From Nocardia nova (GTDB taxonomy: Bacteria > Actinomycetota > Actinomycetes > Mycobacteriales > Mycobacteriaceae): a stretch of 64,000 nucleotides of DNA. Both the position numbers and the translations under genes were made by a program. Shown piece after piece: positions 25,912 to 36,000 of the stretch. Below the pieces are notes generated by a model. The model did no database searches, was not told where the DNA came from, and was given only the letters and a program-made list of their open reading frames with translations. Where the stretch lies: positions 124,001-188,000 of the forward strand of contig NZ_PSZE01000008.1 in the NCBI RefSeq assembly GCF_002933465.1, written 5' to 3'. Position 1 is the stretch's first letter, and each line of letters starts with the position of its first letter.

Positions 25912-25913
25912 GT

Positions 25914-26141
25914 TCAGTCCTGCTCTGCGCCGCGCCGCGACAGGGCGTCCTCGACCCGGCGGCGGGCTCCGGCGAGATGTTCCTCGCAGCGGTTGGCCAG
26001 CGCCTCGCCGCGTTCCCACAGGGCCAGCGAATCGTCGAGGTCCATTCCGCCCTGTTCGAGCATCTTCACGACGTTGACCAGCTCGTCGCGGGCGCGTTCG
26101 TAGCCGAAGGTCGCGATTTCGGCGGCTTCGCTCTCGGTCAT
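25914..26141 (-). CDS. xseB: Exodeoxyribonuclease VII small subunit
   Basis: The 75-residue product matches Xse[21 protein letters not shown], then [20 protein letters not shown]. It is all helical and forms the small subunits that stack along XseA. The ATG at 26141 overlaps the xseA stop (ATGA). Together with XseA it degrades single-stranded DNA from both ends. It matches Rv1107c in order. Confidence 0.95.
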   Translation of the reverse strand: MTESEAAEIATFGYERARDELVNVVKMLEQGGMDLDDSLALWERGEALANRCEEHLAGARRRVEDALSRRGAEQD

Positions 26142-27505
26142 GACGACTCCTCCTGTTCGGATGTCGGTGCCAGCCGATCCGTAATCCGCTGGGCCGGTAA
26201 GGGATTCGCGAGGGCCTGACTACCCAGCGCCGCGGCGCTGATCGCGCCGTCGGCGACCCGGATGCGCAATTGGGTGCCCGGCGGGGAGTCGGCGACGGTC
26301 CGCACGACATGGCGTTCGGTACCGGTAACCCGTTGTACGACAGCGTATCCGCGCGCCATGGTGGCGGCCGGGCCCACCGCGGTGAGCTTGTCGCGCAGAT
26401 GTCGCGCGGTGGTGGCCTGGGTGGTGAGGCAGTGTTCGACCGCGCGGTGGGCCGCGGTGCGCAGCCGCTCGACCTCGTCGTGGCGCTGGTCCAGAATCCG
26501 CAGCGGATCGGCCAGAACCGGGCGCGACCGCAACTGCTGCAGCGCGCGCGCCTCGCGATCGACCCAGCCGCGCAAGGCCGCGGCCGAGCGGGCGCGCAGG
26601 TCCCGGACGCCCGCAAGTTCGGCCGCGGCGTCGGGGACCAGGGTTTTGGCCGCGTCGGTCGGGGTGGCCGCGCGCAGATCGGCGACGTAGTCCGAGAGCG
26701 GATTGTCCGGCTCGTGCCCGATCGCACTGACGATCGGGGTGGTCGCCGAAACGATGGCGCGGCACAGTGTTTCATCGGAGAACGGCAGCAGATCCTCGAC
26801 GCTGCCACCACCGCGCGCCAAAACGATCACTTCGACCTCCGGGTGATCGTTCAGCTCGGCGAGCGCGTCGAGTATCTGCGGCACCGCGGTGGGGCCCTGC
26901 ACGGCGGTATTGCGAATCTCGAAACGCACTGCGGGCCACCGCTGCTGGGCCACGGTCACCACATCGTGTTCGGCGGCACTGGCGCGACCGGTGATCAGGC
27001 CGATCACCTTGGGCAGGAACGGTATCGGCCGCTTCAGCCGCGGATCGAACAAACCCTCGGCCGCCAGCAGCGCCTTCAGTCGTTCGATGCGGGCCAGCAG
27101 CTCGCCGATGCCGACGGGGCGAATCTCGGTGACGCGCAACGAGATCGTGCCCCGGCCGGTGAAATACGACAGCTTGCCGTAGACCACCACCCGGCTGCCC
27201 TCCTGCAGCGGGACGGCCGAGGCGCGCAGCAGTTGCGGATCGCAGGTGATCGACAGCGACATGTCGGCGGCGGTATCGCGCAGCACCAGGAATGCGGTGC
27301 GGGTGCCGGGGCGCAGATTGATCTGGGTGATCTGTCCCTCCACCCAGACGCTGCCGAGCCGGTCGATCCACTGCGCGACCTTCATCGCGATGGTGCGCAC
27401 CGGCCACGGTTGTTCGGCCGAGTTGGCGGGGCGGGCAGCAGAACGCGCCGGCTCCCCGGAGGCTCGGGCCCCGGCGGCCGGCGCGTCGGCGTGTGAGTCG
27501 GTCAC
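26138..27505 (-). CDS. xseA: Exodeoxyribonuclease VII large subunit
   Basis: The 455-residue product has an N-terminal OB-fold that binds single-stranded DNA ([20 protein letters not shown]), then the catalytic core with [40 protein letters not shown] and [21 protein letters not shown]. It is the nuclease subunit of exonuclease VII. The start is a GTG at 27505 overlapping the LDAP stop (GTGA). The C-terminal 25 residues after LAPTSEQEE are variable. It matches Rv1108c. Confidence 0.96.
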   Translation of the reverse strand: MTDSHADAPAAGARASGEPARSAARPANSAEQPWPVRTIAMKVAQWIDRLGSVWVEGQITQINLRPGTRTAFLVLRDTAADMSLSITCDPQLLRASAVPLQEGSRVVVYGKLSYFTGRGTISLRVTEIRPVGIGELLARIERLKALLAAEGLFDPRLKRPIPFLPKVIGLITGRASAAEHDVVTVAQQRWPAVRFEIRNTAVQGPTAVPQILDALAELNDHPEVEVIVLARGGGSVEDLLPFSDETLCRAIVSATTPIVSAIGHEPDNPLSDYVADLRAATPTDAAKTLVPDAAAELAGVRDLRARSAAALRGWVDREARALQQLRSRPVLADPLRILDQRHDEVERLRTAAHRAVEHCLTTQATTARHLRDKLTAVGPAATMARGYAVVQRVTGTERHVVRTVADSPPGTQLRIRVADGAISAAALGSQALANPLPAQRITDRLAPTSEQEESS

Positions 27506-28275
27506 TTGGCCTGCACGGTGGCGATCCGGTTCGTCAGCATGGTCACGAACGGCGCCCGGTCGAGGGTCTGCTGCTCGTAGGCCAGCAGGTCGGCCAGTTC
27601 CTCGACGCTGAGCATGCGCAGCCGGGCCCGCAGCTGAGCCAGCGTCATGTTCGCGTAGTCGTACCGGCCGGCGACCTCGGGTTCGATCACGCCGCGCGGT
27701 TGCGCCGGTGCGGACGCCGCGGTGCCGGCGTTCCCTGTTTCGGTGGTGTCCGTGTCCTCGCCGGTCGCCTCGGTGGAGCCCGTTCCCAATTCGGGCGCCT
27801 CAGCGGCGGTGCTCTCCGTTTCCGGAGTGCCCGCTTCGGTAGTGTCCGATTCCGCAGTGTGAGATGCGGCATAGCCGTTGGTCGCCGAGGAGGTGACCGA
27901 TACCGTCGGTTCCGGGACGCCCGCGGCCGGGTCGGATTCGGTGAACAGATCGAAGCGGCTGAGCCGGGCGGCGAAATCGCTGTCGCCGCGCGCGCCGAAA
28001 TCGCCGCCGCCGAACGGTTGCTCGTCGTCGAGGTCCTCGTCGAATGTGGCCCATTCGGGCTGCTCCACCGGGCGATTGGCCAACCGGTCGAAGACCTCGT
28101 CGCCCTTGAGGGCGAGGCTGGTAACGAACTGCTGCACATGCATCGAGGTCTGCAGCAACTGGCTGATCGCGGTGATCGGCAGATGGATTGCCGCACTGGG
28201 TAACCGGCGCGTTTCCTCGAAGGCGTACACGGCGGCTCCAGCGGCGACCCGGGCCAGGTAGGGAGGTCGGAACAT
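27502..28275 (-). CDS. Lipid-droplet-associated protein (Rv1109c-like)
   Basis: The 257-residue product starts [20 protein letters not shown]. It has an N-terminal amphipathic or membrane-associated region (to about residue 65), a long acidic Thr/Glu-rich middle, and a conserved C-terminal helix ([20 protein letters not shown] ... ). Proteins with this layout in Nocardia and Rhodococcus are annotated as lipid-droplet-associated, matching the position of Rv1109c. It may coat triacylglycerol droplets. The low-complexity middle (about 120-205) is likely disordered. The start at ATG 28275 is the family start. It heads the xseAB operon and overlaps xseA by 4 bp. Confidence 0.8.
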   Translation of the reverse strand: MFRPPYLARVAAGAAVYAFEETRRLPSAAIHLPITAISQLLQTSMHVQQFVTSLALKGDEVFDRLANRPVEQPEWATFDEDLDDEQPFGGGDFGARGDSDFAARLSRFDLFTESDPAAGVPEPTVSVTSSATNGYAASHTAESDTTEAGTPETESTAAEAPELGTGSTEATGEDTDTTETGNAGTAASAPAQPRGVIEPEVAGRYDYANMTLAQLRARLRMLSVEELADLLAYEQQTLDRAPFVTMLTNRIATVQAK

Positions 28276-28401
28276 GTCCCTAGCCTGCCCGAAACGGCCG
28301 GTGATGCAAAGAACAGAGTTCACATGTTCCATTGTCCGTGTCCCGTCACGCCGACGCACCCGCCGTCCGCGGTTGGGACGTTCCCCGTCGGCCGGCGCAC
28401 G

Positions 28402-28413
28402 TAAGCTGTGGAC
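28402..28413 (+). promoter_or_regulatory. Leaderless promoter -10 element of ispH
   Basis: TAAGCT at 28402-28407 ends 6 nt before the ispH ATG at 28414, the distance expected when transcription starts at the first base of the start codon. No Shine-Dalgarno is present. Confidence 0.6.
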
Positions 28414-29421
28414 ATGTCCTCGGCTATCCCCCTGAATGTCGGAATCGCCCGGTCGGCCGATGCGGCCGGTGCCGGCGCGGGCAAGCGGGTGCTGCTCGCC
28501 GAACCACGCGGCTACTGCGCGGGTGTGGACCGGGCGGTGGAAACCGTGGAGCGCACCCTCGAGAAGCACGGTGCGCCGATCTACGTGCGCAAGGAGATCG
28601 TGCACAATCGCCACGTGGTGGAGACCCTGCGCGAGCGCGGCGTGGTCTTCGTCGACGAGACCGACGAGGTGCCCGAGGGTGCGGTGGTGGTCTTCTCCGC
28701 ACACGGCGTGTCGCCGGCGGTGCACGAGTCCGCGGCCGCCCGCAATCTGCACACCATCGACGCGACCTGCCCGCTGGTGACGAAGGTGCACCAGGAGGCC
28801 AAGCGCTTCGCCCGCGACGACTTCGACATTCTGCTCATCGGCCACGAGGGGCACGAGGAGGTCGAGGGCACCGCCGGTGAGGCGCCCGACCACGTGCAGC
28901 TGGTCGACGGCCCCGACGCGGTCGACGGCGTCGAGGTGCGCGACGAGAACAAGGTGATCTGGCTGTCGCAGACCACCCTCTCGGTGGACGAGACCATGGA
29001 GACGGTGCAGCGGCTACGCAAGCGCTTCCCGAATCTGCAGGATCCGCCCAGCGACGACATCTGCTACGCCACCCAGAACCGCCAGGTCGCGGTGAAGGCG
29101 ATGGCCCCCGAATGCGATCTGGTGATCGTCGTCGGCTCCCGCAACTCCTCCAACTCCAAGCGGCTGGTGGAGGTCGCCCTGAACGCCGGCGCTCGCGCGT
29201 CCTACCTGGTCGACTTCGCCCGCGAGGTCGACCCGGCCTGGTTCGAGGGCGTGCGGACCGTCGGCGTCACCTCCGGTGCCTCGGTCCCCGAGATCCTGGT
29301 GCGTGGTGTCCTCGACCTGCTCGCCGAACATGGCTACGGCGAGGTCCAGCCCGTCACCACCGCGAACGAAACCCTGGTCTTCGCCCTCCCGCGCGAACTG
29401 CGCACCACCGGCCGCCGCTGA
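28414..29421 (+). CDS. ispH: 4-hydroxy-3-methylbut-2-enyl diphosphate reductase
   Basis: The 335-residue product is IspH (LytB). The three cluster cysteines are at 35 ([13 protein letters not shown]), 119 ([13 protein letters not shown]) and 217 ([12 protein letters not shown]), and the substrate-binding [10 protein letters not shown] and [14 protein letters not shown] motifs are present. It catalyses the last step of the MEP pathway, making IPP and DMAPP; these feed the Z-prenyl synthase also encoded here. The ATG at 28414 fits a leaderless promoter; the in-frame GTG at 28408 is 6 nt upstream and inside the spacer. It matches Rv1110. Confidence 0.97.
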   Translation: MSSAIPLNVGIARSADAAGAGAGKRVLLAEPRGYCAGVDRAVETVERTLEKHGAPIYVRKEIVHNRHVVETLRERGVVFVDETDEVPEGAVVVFSAHGVSPAVHESAAARNLHTIDATCPLVTKVHQEAKRFARDDFDILLIGHEGHEEVEGTAGEAPDHVQLVDGPDAVDGVEVRDENKVIWLSQTTLSVDETMETVQRLRKRFPNLQDPPSDDICYATQNRQVAVKAMAPECDLVIVVGSRNSSNSKRLVEVALNAGARASYLVDFAREVDPAWFEGVRTVGVTSGASVPEILVRGVLDLLAEHGYGEVQPVTTANETLVFALPRELRTTGRR

Positions 29422-29457
29422 GTGAGCGGGGGCTGCGACGCCCTCGGCCGCACCCTC

Positions 29458-29488
29458 GAGGCCACTGCTTTTCGTGAGGCCACTGCTT
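29458..29488 (+). repeat. Short direct repeat in ispH/DUF6542 gap
   Basis: GAGGCCACTGCTT occurs twice, at 29458 and 29476, in the 211-bp gap between convergent ispH and the DUF6542 gene. Apart from this the gap holds nothing I recognise. Confidence 0.6.
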
Positions 29489-29632
29489 CCCGAGCTCGAA
29501 CGACGGTGGGGGCGTGCTGTTTTGCGACACCGGTAACGGCGCGCGCCATCGAGACGATGAGTGGGCGTGGGGATTTCGGGGATGACCGCTGCGGGCGCAG
29601 CCGTAACCGGTTCGGCGCCCGCGACGTTCGGC

Positions 29633-30517
29633 TCAGCGATCGCGGTAGCGCACGTTCGGCCGCGGATGCGGGGGCACATCGCCCTGCGGCTGCGGCCGGC
29701 CGCGGCGGGGCTGCGGTTCGGCGACTCGCGTGCGTTCCGCGGTTCGGGTGCGCTCACCCGTGCGAGGGTAGGCCGCGGCGGCGGAGACGCGCGGCGGGCG
29801 TTCGGCCACCTTGCCGCCGGTGCGGCGCGCCGCGCGGGCGGGTTCCGGCTCCGCGCTGCGCTTGGCCGTCCCGGACCCGCGAGCGGCCGAATCGCCGCGC
29901 TGGGGAGTCTTGGCAGCCTTGGTGGCCTCCGCAGCGCGCTTCTGACCCCGGGAGCTACGCCGCAGGTTGTCCCCGGCGCCGACTTCGCTCCGCGTGCGAC
30001 GCGCACGACCGGCGGCCGAGCGTGGATTCCAGCTGTCGCTGCCACGCGCGCGTTCCCGGCCGGGGCGCGCGGTGGTGTCGGCATTGCGGTACAGCCAGAC
30101 CCGCAGGGCGCCCACCCCCAGCACCAGGACCGTCGCCAGTGCCATGGTCGGGAATCTGTTCACCAGCGGAATCGCCAGATTCAGCAGAATGTCCTTCACC
30201 GAGGTGGAGCTGTGCCCGGTCAGCTGCTGATAGGCCAGCGGGACGGCGATGAACAGCAGTAGCGGCGGAGTCACCATGGTGGTGAACAGGCCGCGATAGC
30301 GCACCACGCATGCCGCGATCACACATCCGATGATGTAGAACGCGGCGAACACATGGGTCAGCTCCTTGCCGCTGTTTCCGGAGTCGATGAAGAATCCGAT
30401 GAAAGTGCACGCCACCGCGATCAGTACCGCGGCGCCGGCGGGGATGCCGGGCACCGACGGGACGATCGAGAGGTGCGAGGCGGGTACATCGGATCGCTCG
30501 CGTTGGGTAGCTGCCAC
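29633..30517 (-). CDS. DUF6542-type membrane protein with basic disordered tail (Rv1111c-like)
   Basis: The product of about 294 residues has four transmembrane helices in its first half: GAAVLIAVACTFIGFFID, HVFAAFYIIGCVIAACVV, TTMVTPPLLLFIAVPLAYQQ and MALATVLVLGVGALRVW. The second half (from about 150) is Arg/Ala/Pro-rich and likely disordered, with repeats of RTxERTR. The family is conserved next to ispH in mycobacteria (Rv1111c); function unknown. I favour the GTG at 30517 (TAGTGT 7 nt upstream, leaderless-like); the GTG at 30526 is an alternative 3 codons longer. Confidence 0.8.
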   Translation of the reverse strand: MAATQRERSDVPASHLSIVPSVPGIPAGAAVLIAVACTFIGFFIDSGNSGKELTHVFAAFYIIGCVIAACVVRYRGLFTTMVTPPLLLFIAVPLAYQQLTGHSSTSVKDILLNLAIPLVNRFPTMALATVLVLGVGALRVWLYRNADTTARPGRERARGSDSWNPRSAAGRARRTRSEVGAGDNLRRSSRGQKRAAEATKAAKTPQRGDSAARGSGTAKRSAEPEPARAARRTGGKVAERPPRVSAAAAYPRTGERTRTAERTRVAEPQPRRGRPQPQGDVPPHPRPNVRYRDR

Positions 30518-30575
30518 GTAAAGCACACTATCTGCCGCGGCCGGAACGTGTGTCGAGGCCGGGCTGCTGCCGGAG

Positions 30576-31712
30576 TTACTCGTTGGTGTCCGAAAAGCCT
30601 ACCGCGCGCGGCCACGACTGGACGGGAGCAATTGCCGGTACGGCGCGATCGCCGATATCGAGTTCGTGCAGCCGGCGTGCGGTGACCATCACGCGGGATT
30701 CGATCGAGGCCACTGTGTGGTTGAAAGCGTCGACGGCCTTACCGAGTTGGGTGCCGAGCTTGTCGAGATGGTTGCCCGTGGTGGACAGCCGGTTGTACAG
30801 CTCCCGGCCCAATTGCTGAACGGTTGCCATATCTCGGGAAAGTGCTTCCTGCCGCCAGCCGAACGCGACGGTGCGCAGTAATGCGATCAAGGTCGTCGGT
30901 GTAGCGAGAATCACGTTGCGACCGAAGGCGTACTCGAGAAGTCCGGCATCGGCGGTCAGCGCGGCGTCGAGGAACGGATCGCCGGGGATGAACAGGACCA
31001 CGAATTCCGGGCTGGGATCGAAGGCCTCCCAATAGGCCTTGCCGGCCAGTTGGTCGACATGCGCCCGCAGGTGTTTGGCGTGCCGGGCCAGATGCTCGGT
31101 GCGCCGGCGCGGATCCGTCTCCCCGGTGGCGTCCAGATAGGCCGTCAGCGGCACCTTGGCGTCGACCACCAGTTGGCGGTCACCGGCCAGCCGTACCACC
31201 AGGTCGGGGCGGATCAGGCCGTCGCGGCCGTTCGCGGTGACCTGCGTGTCGAAGTCGCAGTGTTTGGCCATCCCCGCCAGTTCGACGACCCGCTCGAGTT
31301 GAATTTCACCCCAGCGCCCGCGCACCTGCGGCGCCCGCAGTGCCGACACCAGCTCACCGGTCTGTGTGGACAACTGCTGGGAGATCCGCTGCATCCCCGC
31401 GACCTGTTCACGCAGCCCGGAGTAGGCGTTGATGCGATTGTGCTCGACCTGCTGGATGTGCTGGTTCAAACTGCCCAGCGCCTCGCGTAGCGGTTCGACC
31501 AGCGTGCCGATGGCCTGCGAATTCTGCCGTGCCGCATCGGCGCTCGCGGCGCCGAGCGAGTGTCGCAGCAGCTGTTCGTTCTCCCGCAGCGCCGCGAGTT
31601 GAGCTTCGGCCGCGACCGCCCGCTGCCCCGCCCGGGCGGCATGCCCCAGCCACCCCAGGCCGGCCCCCGCGCAGAACACCAACAACAACGCGAACAGCAT
31701 CGATGCGGTCAT
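30576..31712 (-). CDS. rmuC: DNA recombination protein RmuC
   Basis: The 378-residue product starts with a single membrane helix (SMLFALLLVFCAGAGLGWLG). A coiled coil follows to about 120 and then the RmuC domain (RGRWGEIQLERVVELAGM; RPDLVVRLAGDRQLVVDAK; FVVLFIPGDPFLDAALTAD). RmuC is a predicted membrane-anchored nuclease that limits inversions at short repeats. The ATG at 31712 is the only good start. In mycobacteria ychF follows Rv1111c directly. Here rmuC begins a block inserted between them, and it is divergent from sbcD. Confidence 0.93.
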   Translation of the reverse strand: MTASMLFALLLVFCAGAGLGWLGHAARAGQRAVAAEAQLAALRENEQLLRHSLGAASADAARQNSQAIGTLVEPLREALGSLNQHIQQVEHNRINAYSGLREQVAGMQRISQQLSTQTGELVSALRAPQVRGRWGEIQLERVVELAGMAKHCDFDTQVTANGRDGLIRPDLVVRLAGDRQLVVDAKVPLTAYLDATGETDPRRRTEHLARHAKHLRAHVDQLAGKAYWEAFDPSPEFVVLFIPGDPFLDAALTADAGLLEYAFGRNVILATPTTLIALLRTVAFGWRQEALSRDMATVQQLGRELYNRLSTTGNHLDKLGTQLGKAVDAFNHTVASIESRVMVTARRLHELDIGDRAVPAIAPVQSWPRAVGFSDTNE

Positions 31713-31832
31713 GAGCCCGATAGTGCCCTATCCCACCGACAAGTTCGCGGATCCCGGCAATTCTCCAGCACCACTCGTCGACACGCCGGAGCGATTCAAC
31801 CTTGTCGGTGAGATGGCTTAGCCTCTTGCCAC

Positions 31833-33005
31833 ATGCGGATGCTGCATACCTCGGACTGGCACATCGGGCGCACCTTTCACGGTGTCGACCTGCTGGCCGA
31901 TCAGGCGCGTGCGCTGGAGGCGGTGGCGGAGCTGGTGGCCGCGCAGCAGGTCGACGTGGTCGTGGTACCGGGTGACGTCTACGACCGGTCGATTCCGAGT
32001 GCGGACGCGATAGCGGTGTGCAACAAGGGCTTCGAGGCCATTCGCGCCGCGGGGGCGACGATCGTCGCGACCTCGGGTAATCACGATTCGCCCACGCGGC
32101 TGGGCGCCCTGGGCAGCTTCGCCGCGGCGGGCGGACTGCATCTGCGGACGTCGGTGGCGGAGGTCGACCGGCCGGTGCTGCTCGCCGACGAGCACGGAAC
32201 GATCGCCTGCTACGGCATTCCGTATCTGGAACCCGAAATCACCCGCGCGGAACTGGATGTGCCGCAGGCGCGTTCGCACGCCGAGGTTCTCGATGCCGCG
32301 CTGGCCCGTATCCGCGCGGACCGGCAGCGCCGCGGTGATCCGCGAACCGTGGTGCTGGCACACGCCTTCGTGGTCGGCGCCGAGGCGACCGGGTCGGAAC
32401 GTTCGATCGCGGTGGGCGGGGTGGAGACTGTGCCGCTGAGCGCGTTCGAGGGCATCGACTACGTGGCGCTGGGTCACCTGCATTCGCCGCAGACGTTGTC
32501 GGAGTCGGTCCGATATTCCGGCTCACCGTTACCGTATTCGTTCGCCGAGCGTTCGCATCGCAAGGCGGTGTGGATCGTCGATCTGGACGCCGACGGGCTG
32601 GCATCGGTGCAGCGGCACGATCTTCCGGTGGTACGGGGCCTGCGGCAGCTGACCGGCGTGCTGGACGAGCTGCTGTCCGCGGCCGAATATGCCGATGCCG
32701 AGGACGATTACGTCTCGGCGGTGCTCACCGATCAGGCGCGCCCGGTCGATGCGCTGCGCCGGCTACGCGAACGCTTCCCGCACGCGGTGCACGTGGAATG
32801 GACTCGCCCGGAGGCGAATTCGCAGTTGCGTTACCGCGAGCGGGTGCACGGCCGCCGTGACAGCGAGATCGCGCACAGCTTCCTCAGCGATGTGCGCGGT
32901 GAACCGACGGCGGGGGAGATGGCGCTGATCGAGCAGGCACTGTCCGCGGCTCGGCGTGAACCCGTCTCCGAAGTGATGGCGGCCTCGGCGGAGCTGTCGG
33001 CATGA
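31833..33005 (+). CDS. sbcD: Exonuclease subunit SbcD
   Basis: The 390-residue product is an Mre11-type phosphoesterase: LHTSDWHIGRTFHG, VVPGDVYDRS, ATSGNHDSPTRLG and ALGHLHSPQTLS carry the metal-binding His/Asp residues. With SbcC it forms the SbcCD nuclease that cleaves hairpins and protein-blocked DNA ends. The ATG at 31833 follows a TAGCCT hexamer 8 nt upstream, suggesting a very short leader. The stop is 22 bp before sbcC. Confidence 0.96.
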   Translation: MRMLHTSDWHIGRTFHGVDLLADQARALEAVAELVAAQQVDVVVVPGDVYDRSIPSADAIAVCNKGFEAIRAAGATIVATSGNHDSPTRLGALGSFAAAGGLHLRTSVAEVDRPVLLADEHGTIACYGIPYLEPEITRAELDVPQARSHAEVLDAALARIRADRQRRGDPRTVVLAHAFVVGAEATGSERSIAVGGVETVPLSAFEGIDYVALGHLHSPQTLSESVRYSGSPLPYSFAERSHRKAVWIVDLDADGLASVQRHDLPVVRGLRQLTGVLDELLSAAEYADAEDDYVSAVLTDQARPVDALRRLRERFPHAVHVEWTRPEANSQLRYRERVHGRRDSEIAHSFLSDVRGEPTAGEMALIEQALSAARREPVSEVMAASAELSA

Positions 33006-33027
33006 CCGGCGCCCGGGCGGGTGGCGC

Positions 33028-36000
33028 ATGAGGCTGCATCGGCTGGAGCTCACAGCATTCGGGCCGTTCGCCGAGACGGCGCGGGTCGACTTCGACGAGC
33101 TCGGCGCCGACGGGCTGTTCCTGCTGCACGGTCATACCGGCGCCGGGAAGACGACGGTGCTCGATGCGATCGCCTTCGCGCTCTACGGCCGAGTGCCGGG
33201 AGCCCGCGGCGAGAGCAAACGCCTGCATTCCGACCACGCCGATCCGCAGACCGCGCCCCGGGTGGTGCTGGAGGCGACGCTCGGCGGCCGCCGGTTGCGC
33301 CTGACCAGGTCGCCGGAGTTCGAGCGGCCGAAGAAGCGCGGCACCGGTATGCGGACCGAACAGGCCGCGGCGACACTGGAATGGCTCGACGGGCGCGGAC
33401 AACATCTGTCCCGCATCCCCGATATCGGCGACGAGGTGAGCCGGCTGCTGGGGATGAGCGCCGATCAGTTCTTCCAGGTGGTGCTGCTTCCGCAGGGCGA
33501 TTTCGCGCGGTTCCTGCGCTCGGACAACGAAGATCGGGAGAAGCTGCTCGAGCGGCTGTTCGACACCGAACGCTTCGGCACCGCCGAACAGTGGCTGGCC
33601 CAGCGGCGACGCGAAAGCGCCGCACAACTGGACAATCACCGCCAGAGTGTCGACCGCTTGATCGCTCAGGTCGCCATCACCGCCGGCCTGGGCGCGAGCG
33701 AAGCCGTCGGGCCGCTCGAGGCCGTGGAATGGTCACAGCAGCTCCTTTCGCAGGCTCGCACCCAGGCCGCGCGCTTTGCGGCGGATTTGGCTCGCTGCCA
33801 AGAGGATTCGGCGCGGCGGCATACCGCGGCCGAGGAACACCGCCGGGTTCAGGAGCGTCGCGAGCGCGCCGCGATCGCCCGCCGCCAACTCGACGATTAC
33901 ACCGCCGGCGCGCCCCACCGCGATCGCATGCAGGCCGATCTGGACCGCGCCCGCCGCGTCGAACCGGTGGCGGCCGCACTCGCCGACGCCCGCACGGCCG
34001 CTGTCACCCTGCGCCGCCGCACCGACGAAGCCCGCGACTTGGCCAAACGCCTGGCCGTCCGCTTGCTCGAACCCGAATCCGCAGAGCTTCCCGGAACAAC
34101 GTGGGCCGCAGCCGATCTCGCCGCCGCCGAATTGGCGGATACCGATATGGCCGAGGAACTTTCGGCGATTCCGGATGTCGGTCGCGCCGCCGCCGCCGAA
34201 TCGACCGACGACGCAATGTTGTTCGCAATTTCCGAGCCCCCGCCGGAGGACCCCGGTGCGGTGGATGAACCGATCGAATTGGAGTTGTTCTCCATCGACC
34301 TCGTCCGGCCCGCGACGGCGTCGGAGTCGCGCGGTAACCGGACCCGCTCCGATGCGGGCGCGCAGAACCAGCCGGACCGTTCGGGCGGGCAGAAGGTTGC
34401 CGGCGCGCTCGACGACTCGGGCGCCGATGCGGCGGGAGCTGCCGTCGCAGCCGAGGCCGGGACGCCTGATACCTCGACCGGCGCAATGGGTGGGTGCGCG
34501 AACCCGCGCCCGGCGGAAGACAGCCCGCGCCCGGCGGACGACAGGCACCCCGCGACCCCGCGCGGTCTCGACGCCGCGGTACAACGGTGGTCCGCGCACA
34601 TCGGCTCCCTGGAGGAGGTTCGCGCGCACGCCGAGTCGGCAGTCCGCGTGACCGCCGAATTGACCGGGCTGCGAACGGAATACGCCACCGTATCGCGCGA
34701 GCTGGAACAGCTGTCGCAGCGCAGGGAGCAGTTGCCGCAGGCCATTCGATCGGCCGAGGTGGCGCTACGGGAGGCAGCGGACGCGAAGGCCGCGCTGCCG
34801 GGTCTGGAACGCGAATGCGAGCGAACGCGCGCCGCCGCGGAGGCGGCGGTCGAGCTCGTCGGCACGCGGAAGGAATTGGCCACAGCGACCGAGGAATTCG
34901 AGCGGGCCCGGGTGGCCCATACCGATGCGCGCGAGCGCACCCTCGATCTTCGCGAACGCCGCCTCGCCGGGATGGCGGCGGAGCTGGCGGGTGCACTCGT
35001 CGAGGGACAACCGTGCAACGTATGCGGTTCCGCCGACCATCCGGCCCCCGCTCGGCCCACCGCCGTCACCGTCGCGAAATCCGACGAGGACGCGGCGGTA
35101 CAGGCCGAACGCGACGCCGAACAACGACGCGACCGCGCTCTCACCCGCCGCACGGAACTGGAACGCCGGATCGAACTGCTCATGGAGCGCGGCGGCAACG
35201 GCGACCACGCGGAATTGGCCGCCGCCGTGAACGTAGCGACCGAGCAGTTCCGCTCCGCTCGGCAGCAGGCGAGCGTTGCCGCCGATCGCAGCGCCGAGGT
35301 GGAGCGGCTGCGCACCGCCGAAACCGAACTGCACCGCCGCCTCCGAGAACTCGAAAGCCGATCCAGCGCAGCGCAGGAACGCATTCTGGCCGCCGACCGT
35401 CGGCTGGCCGAACTGACGGATCGAGTCCGGGTGGTGGCTGGAGCTGACGGCACGGTCGAGCGCCGCCGTGCCCGGCTGGAAGCGCTCATCGCCGACGCCA
35501 CGGATTTGCTCACCGCCCGCACCGACGCCGCCGTCGCCGACGACCAGTTCGCCGACCTCGCCCGCCGCGTCGAACAGACCGCCCGCGCCGCCGACCTGCC
35601 GGCAGCTCCGGAGCCCGAGCGTCCCGCGTCCGGCGCGCCCGACCAGGCAGTGCTCGCGGCCTACGCGAAAGTCGTTGCGGCCGCGACCCGTACACCGCAG
35701 CAGCAGAAGGAGATGGAGGCCGAGCTCGTCGCCGCCGACCGTCGTCGTGCCCACGCCGAAGCGGTTCTGGCCGAACCCGAGGTCCGAGCAGCGGCTGACG
35801 CCGAAGCGGTGGACCTCACCGAGGTCGAGGCGGCCGTGGCCGAGGCCCGCCGCGCGCTGGACGCCGCGGTCGCCGCGCACGCCGAAAGCACCCGCCGCGT
35901 GGCCCAACTCGAGGAACTCGGCAGTCAGCTGTGGGCCGCGGCCGACCGTATCGCGCCCCTGCAGCAGGCGCATACCGAACTCGAGGGGCTGGCCGACGTG

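Noticed and set aside
26270..27496. Long plus-strand frame opposite xseA
   Set aside because: Shadow of xseA caused by high GC at third codon positions.
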